Part shown: piece by piece, positions 1 through 6,810 of the stretch
How positions within the stretch are numbered: position 1 is the first letter of the stretch
Layout: each line of letters starts with the position of its first letter
Assembly (NCBI GenBank): GCA_050250665.1
Contig: JBFWOF010000077.1
Coordinates: forward strand, 1 to 21,494
DNA: 21,494 bases
Origin: JADKFD01 sp050250665
GTDB lineage: Bacteria > Pseudomonadota > Gammaproteobacteria > Xanthomonadales > SZUA-5
Reading direction: 5' to 3'
Position numbers and translations under genes: made by a program
The notes under the pieces: generated by a model
The model's database searches: none
Seen by the model: the letters and a program-made list of their open reading frames with translations, nothing else
What the model was told of the DNA's origin: nothing

Positions 1-197
1 TTCATGTAACGGAAAGCAAAACGAGCCGCAGATTCCTTGACGTTCGGAAAGCCCTCATAGAAGGCCGGGTCCGCGAGCCAGATGCCTGGGGCTGTGCGTA
101 GCGACAGCAAGCGCGCGGCGCCCGGCAGGGCCCGTCGCTGCCGCCGGCGCGAATCTGCACCTTGCTTGCCGGCGGTCTTGCGCGCGCCGGAGCCGCG
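1..197 (-). other. Open frame at window edge, no usable start; gene uncertain
   Basis: Read on the minus strand, a frame stays open from an in-frame TAG at 198-200 to the left edge. Its left part (about 1-90) reads like protein, including APGIWLADPAFYEGFPNVKE followed by SAARFAFRYM. The right part is encoded by a dispersed repeat (141-200) and reads as arginine-rich low-quality sequence. No ATG occurs before the edge; only TTG or CTG codons around 105-115 could serve as starts. It could be the beginning of a gene running out of the window, or a remnant whose start was replaced by the repeat. I do not recognise the family. Confidence 0.2.
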
Positions 198-200
198 CTA
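141..200. repeat. Dispersed palindromic repeat, family S, copy 1
   Basis: About 60 bp, opening with CCGCCGGCGCGAAT and closing with GCGCGCCGGAGCCGCGCTA around a variable core of about 22 bp. The ends contain complementary blocks (CCGGCGCG and CGCGCCGG), so the unit can fold into a hairpin. The same ends recur at 1122-1180 with a different core, which marks a REP-like dispersed element. Confidence 0.7.
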
Positions 201-253
201 GCCATCGCCTGTGGCGTGATAATCGGCTAACCGGAAACGAGGGAGGCATTGCC

Positions 254-658
254 ATGGCCAAGGGCGAGTGCAACTGTGGCGGCATCCAGTTCGAGATCGA
301 TCAGGATCTGAGCGAGGTTTATGTCTGCCACTGCTCGATCTGCAGGCGTTCGACCGGCAGCAATGGCATTGCCGTGGTGGTGGTTCCCACCGAGCGTCTG
401 CGCTGGATTCGGGGCCGGGAGCTGATCAGCAGCTGGGTCAAACCCGGCGCCGACTGGCAGACCTGGTTCTGTCGGATCTGCGGCTCGCCGGTGCCCGGCG
501 ACAACAACCCGGGCACCGTGTTCGTGCCGGCGGGATCCATCACCGAAGGTGGCGACGCACTGCGCGTGGCGCACCACATCTGGGTCGATTCCAGAGCGGT
601 CTGGGACCAGATCGGGGATGCCGGGAAGCAGCATCCGGAGGCCTTTCGGAAGAGCTAG
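254..658 (+). CDS. GFA-domain (CENP-V-fold) zinc protein
   Basis: This is a 134-residue protein of the glutathione-dependent formaldehyde-activating enzyme-like (GFA) family, single-domain cytoplasmic proteins that bind zinc. The family cysteine pattern is complete: C6-x-C8 near the start, C25-x-C27-x-x-C30 (CHCSIC), and C73-x-x-C76 (CRIC) followed by GSP. The length is normal for the family. The ATG at 254 follows a purine-rich GAGGGAGG at 239-246, which supports this start. Only a few members act as glutathione S-(hydroxymethyl) lyases, and most have no known substrate, so the family name should not be read as a proven reaction. The gene stands alone between repeat-rich spacers. Confidence 0.9.
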   Translation: MAKGECNCGGIQFEIDQDLSEVYVCHCSICRRSTGSNGIAVVVVPTERLRWIRGRELISSWVKPGADWQTWFCRICGSPVPGDNNPGTVFVPAGSITEGGDALRVAHHIWVDSRAVWDQIGDAGKQHPEAFRKS

Positions 659-1177
659 GCAAGATCAGCCACTTGCGACTTGAGTTCGTGCAGAGGCAAG
701 GGTTTCGGCCCGATCCACCCCACGGGTTGCGAACCCTCGGCGTCATTGCGATCGGCCTGTATCGGCCCGACACTGCCTACGGGCCATGAACCCCCGGCGT
801 CATTGCGACCCCGGACCTGTTCCGGGGGAAGCAATCCAGATATACAGCCACAGAAGCACTGGATTGCTTCGTCACTGCGTTCCTCGCAATGACGCACCAA
901 CAACTTACGATATGGGTTCATGGAGAGCCACCTGTGTGCGCCCGACACGGCGCACGGGCCCTGAACCCTGGCAGGCACGAAGCGGCTTTGAGGAGGGACG
1001 CGCGCCTGCGCAGCCGCTCTTGATCTCCGCGCATGGCAAAGCGGCGCCGCAGCGCGGCGCCCTCCACAACAGCGACCCGAAACTCCCGGTGCCCGGCGCC
1101 TTGCCGTCCGCAGAGCCGCGGCCGCCGGCGCGAATACCCGCTGACGCTCTTCCGAGCTTGCGCGCGCCGGAGCCGCG
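659..1177. other. Long gene-free spacer packed with repeats
   Basis: No convincing gene is present. Open frames here have no start signal and cross repeats. The spacer holds an inverted-repeat element (798-894), three imperfect copies of a motif of about 45 bp (around 707-752, 762-808 and 936-977) built on GGCCCGA-x-CACGGG-x-GAACCC, a GC-rich palindromic stretch near 1040-1060 (GCGGCGCCGCAGCGCGGCGCC), and the start of a REP-like repeat at 1122. Confidence 0.7.
798..894 (+). repeat. Inverted-repeat (MITE-like) element, family C, copy 1
   Basis: The 97 bp unit starts with CGTCATTGCGA and ends with TCGCAATGACG. The inner boundaries AAGCAATCCAG and CTGGATTGCTT are also inverted. One arm carries a small internal hairpin (CCCCGGACCTGTTCCGGGG) and the other carries GTCACTGCGTTCC. 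A second copy lies at 10310-10404 in the opposite orientation with a different central spacer. No coding capacity. Short elements with these ends are widespread in bacterial intergenic DNA; how they move is unknown to me. Confidence 0.85.
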
Positions 1178-1180
1178 CTA
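1122..1180. repeat. Dispersed palindromic repeat, family S, copy 2
   Basis: The 59 bp unit shares its first 14 bp (CCGCCGGCGCGAAT) and last 22-24 bp (CTTGCGCGCGCCGGAGCCGC plus GCTA) with the copy at 141-200, while the core differs. Its last three bases (CTA, 1178-1180) are the stop codon of the GNAT gene on the minus strand, so the element abuts that gene exactly. Confidence 0.7.
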
Positions 1181-1708
1181 CCGCTTCCCAGGGATCAACA
1201 GTGCGTAGAGCACGCTGTCGATCAACTCACCGTCCTTCCAGACACTGTCCCGCAGCAGACCCTCGCGCTCGAATCCGAGTTTTTCCAGCACCCGCATCGA
1301 TGCCGGATTCCAGGCAAACACAGGTGCCTCCAGGCGGGCGAAATCACCGCCGGAACGCACATGGGCTACCAGGGCGCGACCCGTCGCGGTGACGATTCCC
1401 TGCCCCCAGAAGGCTTCACCCAACCAATAGCCGAATTTTCCGGTGCGCTGGTGCACACCCTCACCGGCGATCACGCCGATGGCGCCGACCGCGCGGCCCT
1501 GCAGTTCAATGGCCAGATGCTGACTGCGCGTGGGTCGGTTGGCGTGGGCAATCCAGAAATCGGCATCGGCTTCGGTATAGGGCGAGGGGAAAGTGTCCGT
1601 CAGGTTGCGCCAGATCGTTCGATTGTTGGCCTGTTCGACCAGCGATGCCTTGTCGGCGATCTGCCAGGGGCGCAGGCGCAGCCCGGGCTTGTCGGTTTCA
1701 AGGATCAT
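1178..1708 (-). CDS. GNAT family N-acetyltransferase (RimJ/RimL type)
   Basis: A 176-residue acetyltransferase of the GNAT superfamily, resembling the RimJ/RimL branch that transfers acetyl from acetyl-CoA to an amine, often a protein N-terminus. The N-terminus (MILETDKPGLRLRPW) has the family's first strand. The middle carries GKFGYWLGEAFWGQGIVTAT, the acetyl-CoA-binding strand and pyrophosphate loop. The C-terminal NPASMRVLEKLGFEREG motif is typical of the family. I chose the ATG at 1708 because it gives the usual N-terminus; a GTG at 1717, directly after the upstream TGA, would add three residues. The gene follows the L7/L12-like gene with no gap, so the two are probably co-transcribed. 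The substrate cannot be predicted. The stop codon lies inside a dispersed repeat. Confidence 0.88.
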   Translation of the reverse strand: MILETDKPGLRLRPWQIADKASLVEQANNRTIWRNLTDTFPSPYTEADADFWIAHANRPTRSQHLAIELQGRAVGAIGVIAGEGVHQRTGKFGYWLGEAFWGQGIVTATGRALVAHVRSGGDFARLEAPVFAWNPASMRVLEKLGFEREGLLRDSVWKDGELIDSVLYALLIPGKR

Positions 1709-1717
1709 GGACGTCAC

Positions 1718-2329
1718 TCACAGCGGCGCCTCGGCACCCGGGCCGCGCAGCAGCGCAAAGGCAGCGATCGCGGCCAGGATGACCGCGATCAGCCACCACC
1801 AGCTGGAGCTGGCCTGCGCCGTTGGGGGCGGTGCCGTCGAGTGTTCGGGAGCTGACGGGTCATGTGCCTCGATCCAGTCCTTGGCTTCCTTCAGGCCCAG
1901 GCCCGTATGTCCGCGCAGCAGCTTGATTGCCTCGATCTTGTTGCCGCGGGCCAGTGCTGCGCGCAGATCGTTCAGCATGCCCGCATGAGTGGACTTGGGC
2001 ACGGCCGGCGCGATCTTTCCCAGCCAATATTGATCGACCAGATCCGTGGCTTCCTTCAGCCCCAACCCGGTGTGCCTGCGCAGAAGTTTGATCGCCTCGA
2101 TCATGTTGCCGCGTGCCAGTGCTTCGCGCACATCGGTCGGCATGTCCGCGTCGGCGCTCTCGGGCACGGCCGGCGCGATCTGTCCCGCTCGATATTGATC
2201 GAGCAAATACTTGGCTTCCGCCAGCCCCAGGCCGGTGTGCCCGCGCAGTAGTTTGATGGCCTCGATGGTCTCGCCGCGCCCGATTGCTTCAAGCACATCC
2301 GCGGGCAGATTCTCGGGCGTGATCGACAT
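1718..2329 (-). CDS. Membrane-anchored protein with three ribosomal L7/L12-like repeats
   Basis: A 203-residue protein with three copies of a helical motif, EAIKLLRxHTGLGLxEA, at about residues 23-39, 78-94 and 133-149, an exact 55-residue period. The motif resembles the C-terminal domain of ribosomal protein L7/L12, which has a helix, a TGLGLKEAK turn and a second helix. Linkers (IAPAVPES, IAPAVPKS) separate the repeats. After the third repeat come a Pro/Ala/Ser-rich linker and a single hydrophobic segment (WWWLIAVILAAIAAFALL, about 177-194) with a short tail. This predicts a tail-anchored protein with the repeats in the cytoplasm. The start at 2329 (MSITPENLPADV) is preferred over an in-frame upstream extension of 28 residues that looks non-coding; GAGGACGG lies about 10 bases before it. 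Function unknown. It is not ribosomal L7/L12 itself, since it lacks that protein's N-terminal dimerisation domain. Confidence 0.85.
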   Translation of the reverse strand: MSITPENLPADVLEAIGRGETIEAIKLLRGHTGLGLAEAKYLLDQYRAGQIAPAVPESADADMPTDVREALARGNMIEAIKLLRRHTGLGLKEATDLVDQYWLGKIAPAVPKSTHAGMLNDLRAALARGNKIEAIKLLRGHTGLGLKEAKDWIEAHDPSAPEHSTAPPPTAQASSSWWWLIAVILAAIAAFALLRGPGAEAPL

Positions 2330-2413
2330 GGCCGGCCGTCCTCGTACAGGGAGATGGCTCAATCCTGCGCCGCGCCGGCGATCAAGTGAAGTCCATCCGT
2401 CGCTGGAAGGCAC

Positions 2414-2797
2414 TCAGAGCGGACGCAGTTGCTGCTCCAGCGATCGCGTGAACTCGTTCTGCTCGTCACCAGTGTGTCGCGTCGACTTGCGCTCGATCAG
2501 CATGATCAGGCATTCCTCTTCCGCCACCGGATTGTGGCGCACGCCCTTGGGCACCACGTACATCTGCCCAGGGCCGAGATCGACCGTCTGCGCTTCCATT
2601 TCGATCCGGAACTGGCCCCTGAGCACGTAGAACAGTTCGTCTTCATCGGTGTGCGCGTGCCAGCCCAGCGTCCCTTGTACCTTGGCTACCTTGACGTAGT
2701 TGTCGTCGAGTTCGGCCACCACCCGCGGCGACCACAGTTCCTCCAGCGCCGCTGCAATCTGCGTGGGAGCCAGCACCTGTCCAGGATCGCGGGTCAT
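2414..2797 (-). CDS. Small cupin-domain protein
   Basis: A 127-residue single-domain cupin. The first cupin motif is visible as GWHAHTDEDELFYVLRGQF (two His and one Glu of the metal triad), followed by the second motif GQMYVVPKGVRHNPVAEEE with the third His. Such proteins form a beta-barrel that binds a metal and may be an isomerase, dioxygenase or binding protein; the sequence does not say which. The start codon overlaps the stop of the upstream exported-protein gene (ATGA at 2794-2797), which implies translational coupling. The C-terminal tail (TRHTGDEQNEFTRSLEQQL) is charged and lies outside the barrel. Confidence 0.88.
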   Translation of the reverse strand: MTRDPGQVLAPTQIAAALEELWSPRVVAELDDNYVKVAKVQGTLGWHAHTDEDELFYVLRGQFRIEMEAQTVDLGPGQMYVVPKGVRHNPVAEEECLIMLIERKSTRHTGDEQNEFTRSLEQQLRPL

Positions 2798-3246
2798 GGG
2801 CAGCTCTCCTCCACGCTGCGCCAGATCACCGGATCCCAGAAATCATTGGGCGCCTTGGCGCTGATCCGGTCCGCATACAGGCGCGCGCTGATCTGGTGGT
2901 TGGTATTGGCCTGCACCTCGATCTCGATGATCTTGTAGACCAGCGGCACCGCCTTGTTGCCGAGCTTGCGCAGCTTGGTATAGCCGCGCGGGGTATCGGC
3001 AACCCGCTCCTGGATGGCGATGGCGTGCTTGCCTACCGGCAGGCGATAGCGGTTCTGTGCGCGCTTGGGCAGATCCTCGCCATCGATGCGGCGGATGTCG
3101 GCGGGGTAGAGATCCTCCGACTGCGGCGGCTTGGCCGGCGCACTGACATAGCCACAGGCTTCGGATTCGGCCAGCGCTGGCGCGCTCAGCAGCGTCAGCA
3201 GGCAAAGCAACCCGGATCGCAAGCGGAGATGTGGAATGAAAATCAT
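2794..3246 (-). CDS. Exported protein of unknown function
   Basis: A 150-residue protein that opens with a signal peptide: a short Arg-containing n-region, a hydrophobic core GLLCLLTLLSAP, and an ALA-ES cleavage site near residue 26. The mature part has two cysteines, one near its start (EACGYV) and one at the very end (EESCP), which could form a disulfide in the periplasm. A PVGKHAIAIQE stretch resembles the beta-strand pattern of PEGA-like modules, but this is weak. I do not recognise the family. It is first in a minus-strand group with the cupin (4-base overlap), the L7/L12-like gene and the acetyltransferase. The 220 bp in front of it hold a palindromic repeat. Confidence 0.75.
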   Translation of the reverse strand: MIFIPHLRLRSGLLCLLTLLSAPALAESEACGYVSAPAKPPQSEDLYPADIRRIDGEDLPKRAQNRYRLPVGKHAIAIQERVADTPRGYTKLRKLGNKAVPLVYKIIEIEVQANTNHQISARLYADRISAKAPNDFWDPVIWRSVEESCP

Positions 3247-3333
3247 GCAAATCCCGGCAAAGGAAAAGATCGGTCCATCTTAGCCGGCATGAGCTTGTAT
3301 CACAGCACTGACAAGCTGCAGGAGGTCCAGACT

Positions 3334-3402
3334 GTGGGAGCGGGCTCTGCCCGCGATCGATGTGGCTCGGACCCAACCATCGCGGGCAGAGCCCGCTCTC
3401 AC
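3334..3402. repeat. Palindromic repeat, GGGAGCGGG family, copy 1
   Basis: Two 24-base arms (3334-3357 and 3379-3402) are inverted copies with one mismatch, around a 21-base loop. Each arm contains GAGCGGGCTCTGCCCGCGAT. The element lies just past the end of the RND pump gene and could act as a transcript-end hairpin. Relatives are at 10437-10515 and in the array at 11671-12033. Confidence 0.85.
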
Positions 3403-3470
3403 CGTCAAAACCCGAGCCCGGCTGCTGCAGGTTGCCGGTGCCGAGCCTTTCCCGTGCCCCGTGCCCCGCG

Positions 3471-6400
3471 TCAGGCCAGCGCCGGCTTCATCGTTGCTTC
3501 CGGGGCGCGGGCGCAGCTGGCATCCAGCGTCGGCGGCAGCAGCTTGTACATCACCGGCGTCACCAGACGGGCCAGCAGGGTCGACGAGATCAGTCCGCCG
3601 ATGATCACCCAGGCCATGGGCGAGTACATGCCCACCTGCTGCACGGCCAGTGGCAGCAGGCCGCCGATGGCCGTGGCGCTGGTGAGCAATATCGGCAGGA
3701 AGCGCACTTCACCGGCACGCTCGACGGCCTCGTCGATGCTCAAGCCGTCTTCGCGCAGCTGGTTGGTGAAATCGACCAGCAGGATGGAGTTCTTGATCTC
3801 GATGCCGATCAGGGCAATGAAGCCGATCATCGCGGTGAAGGACAGGCTGTAGCCGGTCAGAAACAGCGCCACCAGACCGCCGAGCACGCCCAGCGGGATC
3901 ACCGTGGCCACGATCAGGGTCGAGCGGAAGCTGCCGAATTCCAGCACCAGCACGGCGAGGATGCCGAACACCGCCAGCAGCATCGCTGCCCCCAGACCGG
4001 CAAAGCTCTCGGCCCGGCTCTCGACTTCGCCGGCGGCTTCGAAGCGATAGCCGCGCGGCCAGCTCATCGCTTCCAGGCGCTTGATGACCTCGCTCGTGAC
4101 CTTGCCGGTGTTGTAGCCGGTTTCGGTGAAGGCGCTGATGATGACCGTGCGTTCGCGGTTGTAGCGCTGGATCTGCGGCGGCGAACGCTCGAACTCCAGT
4201 TTGGCCAGCTGCGAGGCGGGCAGCAGCGCACCGCTCAGAGAAGGTACGCGCACCTGATCGAGCTGCTCCAGCGTCGGACGACCATCGATGGCGCTGCGCA
4301 CGACGATGTCGTAGCTCTCGCCCGAATCATCGCGGTAGTCACCGGCATCGACGCCGCTGACCGCCAGCCGCACGGCGCGGTCGAACTCCACGCTGGGCAC
4401 GCCCAGCAGCGCGGCCTTCTCCGAATCCAGATTGAGCTTGAGATCGGTGCGATCCAGACGCAGCGGATTGTCGATATCGCGGGTACCCGGCACCGAGGAG
4501 ATGATGCCCTCGACTTCGGCCGCCAGATCCTTGAGCGCGCCGAGTTCGCTGCCGAGCACGCGGATGGCGATGGGCGCGTCGATCGGCGGTCCGTTCTCGA
4601 ATTCCTTGATGACGATGTGCGCGTTCGCATAGCTGCGCAGCTGGCCGCGCAGGCGATCGATGAAGGCCGGCGTCTGGTCTGGATCGTAGGCCTTCACCTG
4701 CACGTAGACCTCGGCCAGGTTCGAGGATTGCTCGGCCGGGATGATGTTGTAGTAGATCTTGGGGTTGCCCTTGCCGAGGTTGCTGAACCAGAAATCGATC
4801 TCCTCGTGGCTGCCCAGTTCATCCTCGACAAAGCGCAGGGCGCGGTCGGTCTCGCTGAGGCTGGCGCCATGCGGGGCAGTTATCGTGATCAGGAACTGCG
4901 GGGTGTCGGCCTTGGGAAACAGGCTGAAGCCCACCACCGGCACCAGCGCCAGCGAGGCCACGAACAGCCCCAGTGACGCGGCGACGGTGGTCTTCGGGCA
5001 CGCCAGTGCAAAATGCAGCAGCGGCCGATAGAAGCGATGGATGCCGGCCATCACCGCCTGCAGGAGGCGATTGCCTTCGGCCGGTTCGTGGCGCGGCAGG
5101 ATGCGGCTGGCGAGGAAGGGGATGATGGTGATGGCGACGATCAGCGAAGCGATCACCGTGAACACCACCGCCATCGGCAGCACCCGGATGAACTGACCGG
5201 CGGTGCCGGGCAGCGCCAGCAGCGGCAGGAAGGCAAACAGCAGGGTGCCGGTGCAGCCGAGGATGGCCACGAAGATCTGCTTGGTGGCCTGCACCGCGGC
5301 TTCTTCGCGACTGTGGCCCTCTCGTAGGAAGCGGGCAATGTTCTCGACCACGACGATGGAGTCATCGACCAGCAGGCCCAGCGCGACGACGAAGCCGGCA
5401 ATCGACAGCTGGTTCAGCGAATAGCCGATCGCGTAGAGCCCGGCCAGACCCATGGCTAGCGACAGCGGAATCGAGATCATCACCAGACTGGCGGCGCGCA
5501 GGCCGAGCGGCAGCAAGGTGATGGCCACCAGACCAATGGCGATGGCGAAGTCCAGCCCGAGCCGGTCGAGGCGGTGGCCGACATTGGCGCTTTGCTTGAA
5601 GCCGCGTTCCAGCGTCACCCGCGCCGGCAGGCCCTCCTCGAAGCGATCCAGCGCCGCATCGATGCGCTGCTGCATCTCGAAGATGTTGACACCGTCCTTC
5701 TGGTTGGCGGTGACGAACACCGCGCGCTGGCCGGAATAGCGGCCCAGATAGCGCTGTTCGGCGGAGTCCCAGCTGACCTCGGCGACATCACGCACGCGCA
5801 CGGTTCGGCCATCGCTGGCGCTGACCACGGTGGCGCGCACCTGATCGAGCGAGGTGTAGGCGCCGGAGGTCTTCAGCGAGAAGCTGCGGACGCCGACATC
5901 AATGCTGCCCGCGGGAATATTGGCGTTGTCGCTCTGCACCGCCTGCACCACCTGTCCCGGGGTCAGGCCCAGTTCGGCCAGCCGTTTCAGGTCCACCGCC
6001 ACGCGCAGCTCGCGATCGGGATAGGCCCAGGATTCGGCCGTGCGGATACCCGGCAAGGTCTTCAGCGAGTCCTTCAGTGTGCGCGCCAGGTCTTCCAGCT
6101 CGGCGTAGGGCGCGTCTTCGCTGACCAGCGCCATCTGCACGATGTTGACCAGGCCAGGATTGACCTTGCGGATATCGAGCTTGACGATCTCGGCTGGAAG
6201 ATCCGGGCGCAGCGCGTTGATCTCGCGCACGATCTCCTCGTACTTGCGTTCGACATCGACACCGGCAACGAATTCGGGGATGACCACCGCCAGGCCATCG
6301 GAGCTGGTGGAATCGATGCGCTTGATGTCATCCAGCTCAGCCAGCCGATCCTCGATCGGCTTGCTGATCAGCCGCTCCATTTCCACCGGATCACCACCGG

Positions 6401-6554
6401 GCAGAATCGCCGAGATCACGAAAGCCGGGATCGGAAAGTAAGGATCTTCCGAGCGCGCAATGCTGTTGAAGGCGTACACCCCGAGCGCGATCAAGCCGAG
6501 AAAGGCGACCAGCGTGAACGGGTAACGCTTGATGGGGAATTCGAGGAAGGTCAT
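3471..6554 (-). CDS. RND efflux pump, inner-membrane permease (AcrB-like)
   Basis: A 1027-residue permease of the resistance-nodulation-division family (HAE1-like), the proton-driven trimeric inner-membrane part of a tripartite exporter. The N-terminus (residues 1-30) is the first membrane helix, followed by porter sequence with LPGGDPVEMERLISKPIEDR near 51-70. The fourth helix has the proton-relay pair D397-D398 in GLLVDDSIVVVEN. A second hydrophobic block includes GIEIKNSILLVDF near residue 930, which carries the conserved lysine. The length is normal for the family and the frame is intact. It is the last gene of the efflux group, 256 bp after the adaptor gene. That spacer holds a strong 37-bp inverted repeat that could set the pump level relative to its partners. 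The substrate cannot be inferred. Confidence 0.95.
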   Translation of the reverse strand: MTFLEFPIKRYPFTLVAFLGLIALGVYAFNSIARSEDPYFPIPAFVISAILPGGDPVEMERLISKPIEDRLAELDDIKRIDSTSSDGLAVVIPEFVAGVDVERKYEEIVREINALRPDLPAEIVKLDIRKVNPGLVNIVQMALVSEDAPYAELEDLARTLKDSLKTLPGIRTAESWAYPDRELRVAVDLKRLAELGLTPGQVVQAVQSDNANIPAGSIDVGVRSFSLKTSGAYTSLDQVRATVVSASDGRTVRVRDVAEVSWDSAEQRYLGRYSGQRAVFVTANQKDGVNIFEMQQRIDAALDRFEEGLPARVTLERGFKQSANVGHRLDRLGLDFAIAIGLVAITLLPLGLRAASLVMISIPLSLAMGLAGLYAIGYSLNQLSIAGFVVALGLLVDDSIVVVENIARFLREGHSREEAAVQATKQIFVAILGCTGTLLFAFLPLLALPGTAGQFIRVLPMAVVFTVIASLIVAITIIPFLASRILPRHEPAEGNRLLQAVMAGIHRFYRPLLHFALACPKTTVAASLGLFVASLALVPVVGFSLFPKADTPQFLITITAPHGASLSETDRALRFVEDELGSHEEIDFWFSNLGKGNPKIYYNIIPAEQSSNLAEVYVQVKAYDPDQTPAFIDRLRGQLRSYANAHIVIKEFENGPPIDAPIAIRVLGSELGALKDLAAEVEGIISSVPGTRDIDNPLRLDRTDLKLNLDSEKAALLGVPSVEFDRAVRLAVSGVDAGDYRDDSGESYDIVVRSAIDGRPTLEQLDQVRVPSLSGALLPASQLAKLEFERSPPQIQRYNRERTVIISAFTETGYNTGKVTSEVIKRLEAMSWPRGYRFEAAGEVESRAESFAGLGAAMLLAVFGILAVLVLEFGSFRSTLIVATVIPLGVLGGLVALFLTGYSLSFTAMIGFIALIGIEIKNSILLVDFTNQLREDGLSIDEAVERAGEVRFLPILLTSATAIGGLLPLAVQQVGMYSPMAWVIIGGLISSTLLARLVTPVMYKLLPPTLDASCARAPEATMKPALA

Positions 6555-6630
6555 GGCAGTGGGCTCGGGACGTCGATGCGGTTTTGTAGGTCATCCGGTC
6601 GCTGGGGCGTACTCGGCGATGACGGGGCCG

Positions 6631-6657
6631 GGTAAAGCGTGAAACGTGAAACGTCAA
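6631..6657 (+). repeat. Single arm of the AAACGT repeat family
   Basis: The 27 bases GGTAAAGCGTGAAACGTGAA plus ACGTCAA match one arm of the inverted-repeat element at 9505-9595 with few differences. Here no opposite arm is nearby. Its place is the spacer in front of the RND pump gene. Confidence 0.6.
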
Positions 6658-6700
6658 TCTCGGAGCGGCAATGCGGCGTCACAGAGACAGGAAAGCTTTT

Positions 6701-6793
6701 GTAGGTCACGTTGCCCGCAGCAGCGGGCTACGTGACACGGTGATGCCGCATCGCTTTGTCACGTAGCCCGCTGGCGCAGGCAACGTGACCTAC
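6701..6793. repeat. Long near-perfect inverted repeat (37-bp arms)
   Basis: Arms at 6701-6737 and 6757-6793 are inverted copies over 37 bases with three mismatches, around a 19-base loop. Each arm starts GTAGGTCACGTTGCC and ends GCGGGCTACGTGACA, and each contains its own shorter inverted blocks. The element sits between the adaptor gene (ends 6811) and the pump gene (starts 6554) and would form a very stable hairpin in the operon transcript. The layout resembles an intergenic repeat unit that could also travel. Confidence 0.9.
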
Positions 6794-6810
6794 GTTTGGC
6801 GATGCTGCGC

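Noticed and set aside
3360..4976. 538-codon plus-strand frame opposite the RND pump, and a similar one at 5574-6635
   Set aside because: Both are antisense to a complete, well-recognised permease and show His/Gln/Ala/Asp-rich composition typical of complement-strand frames.
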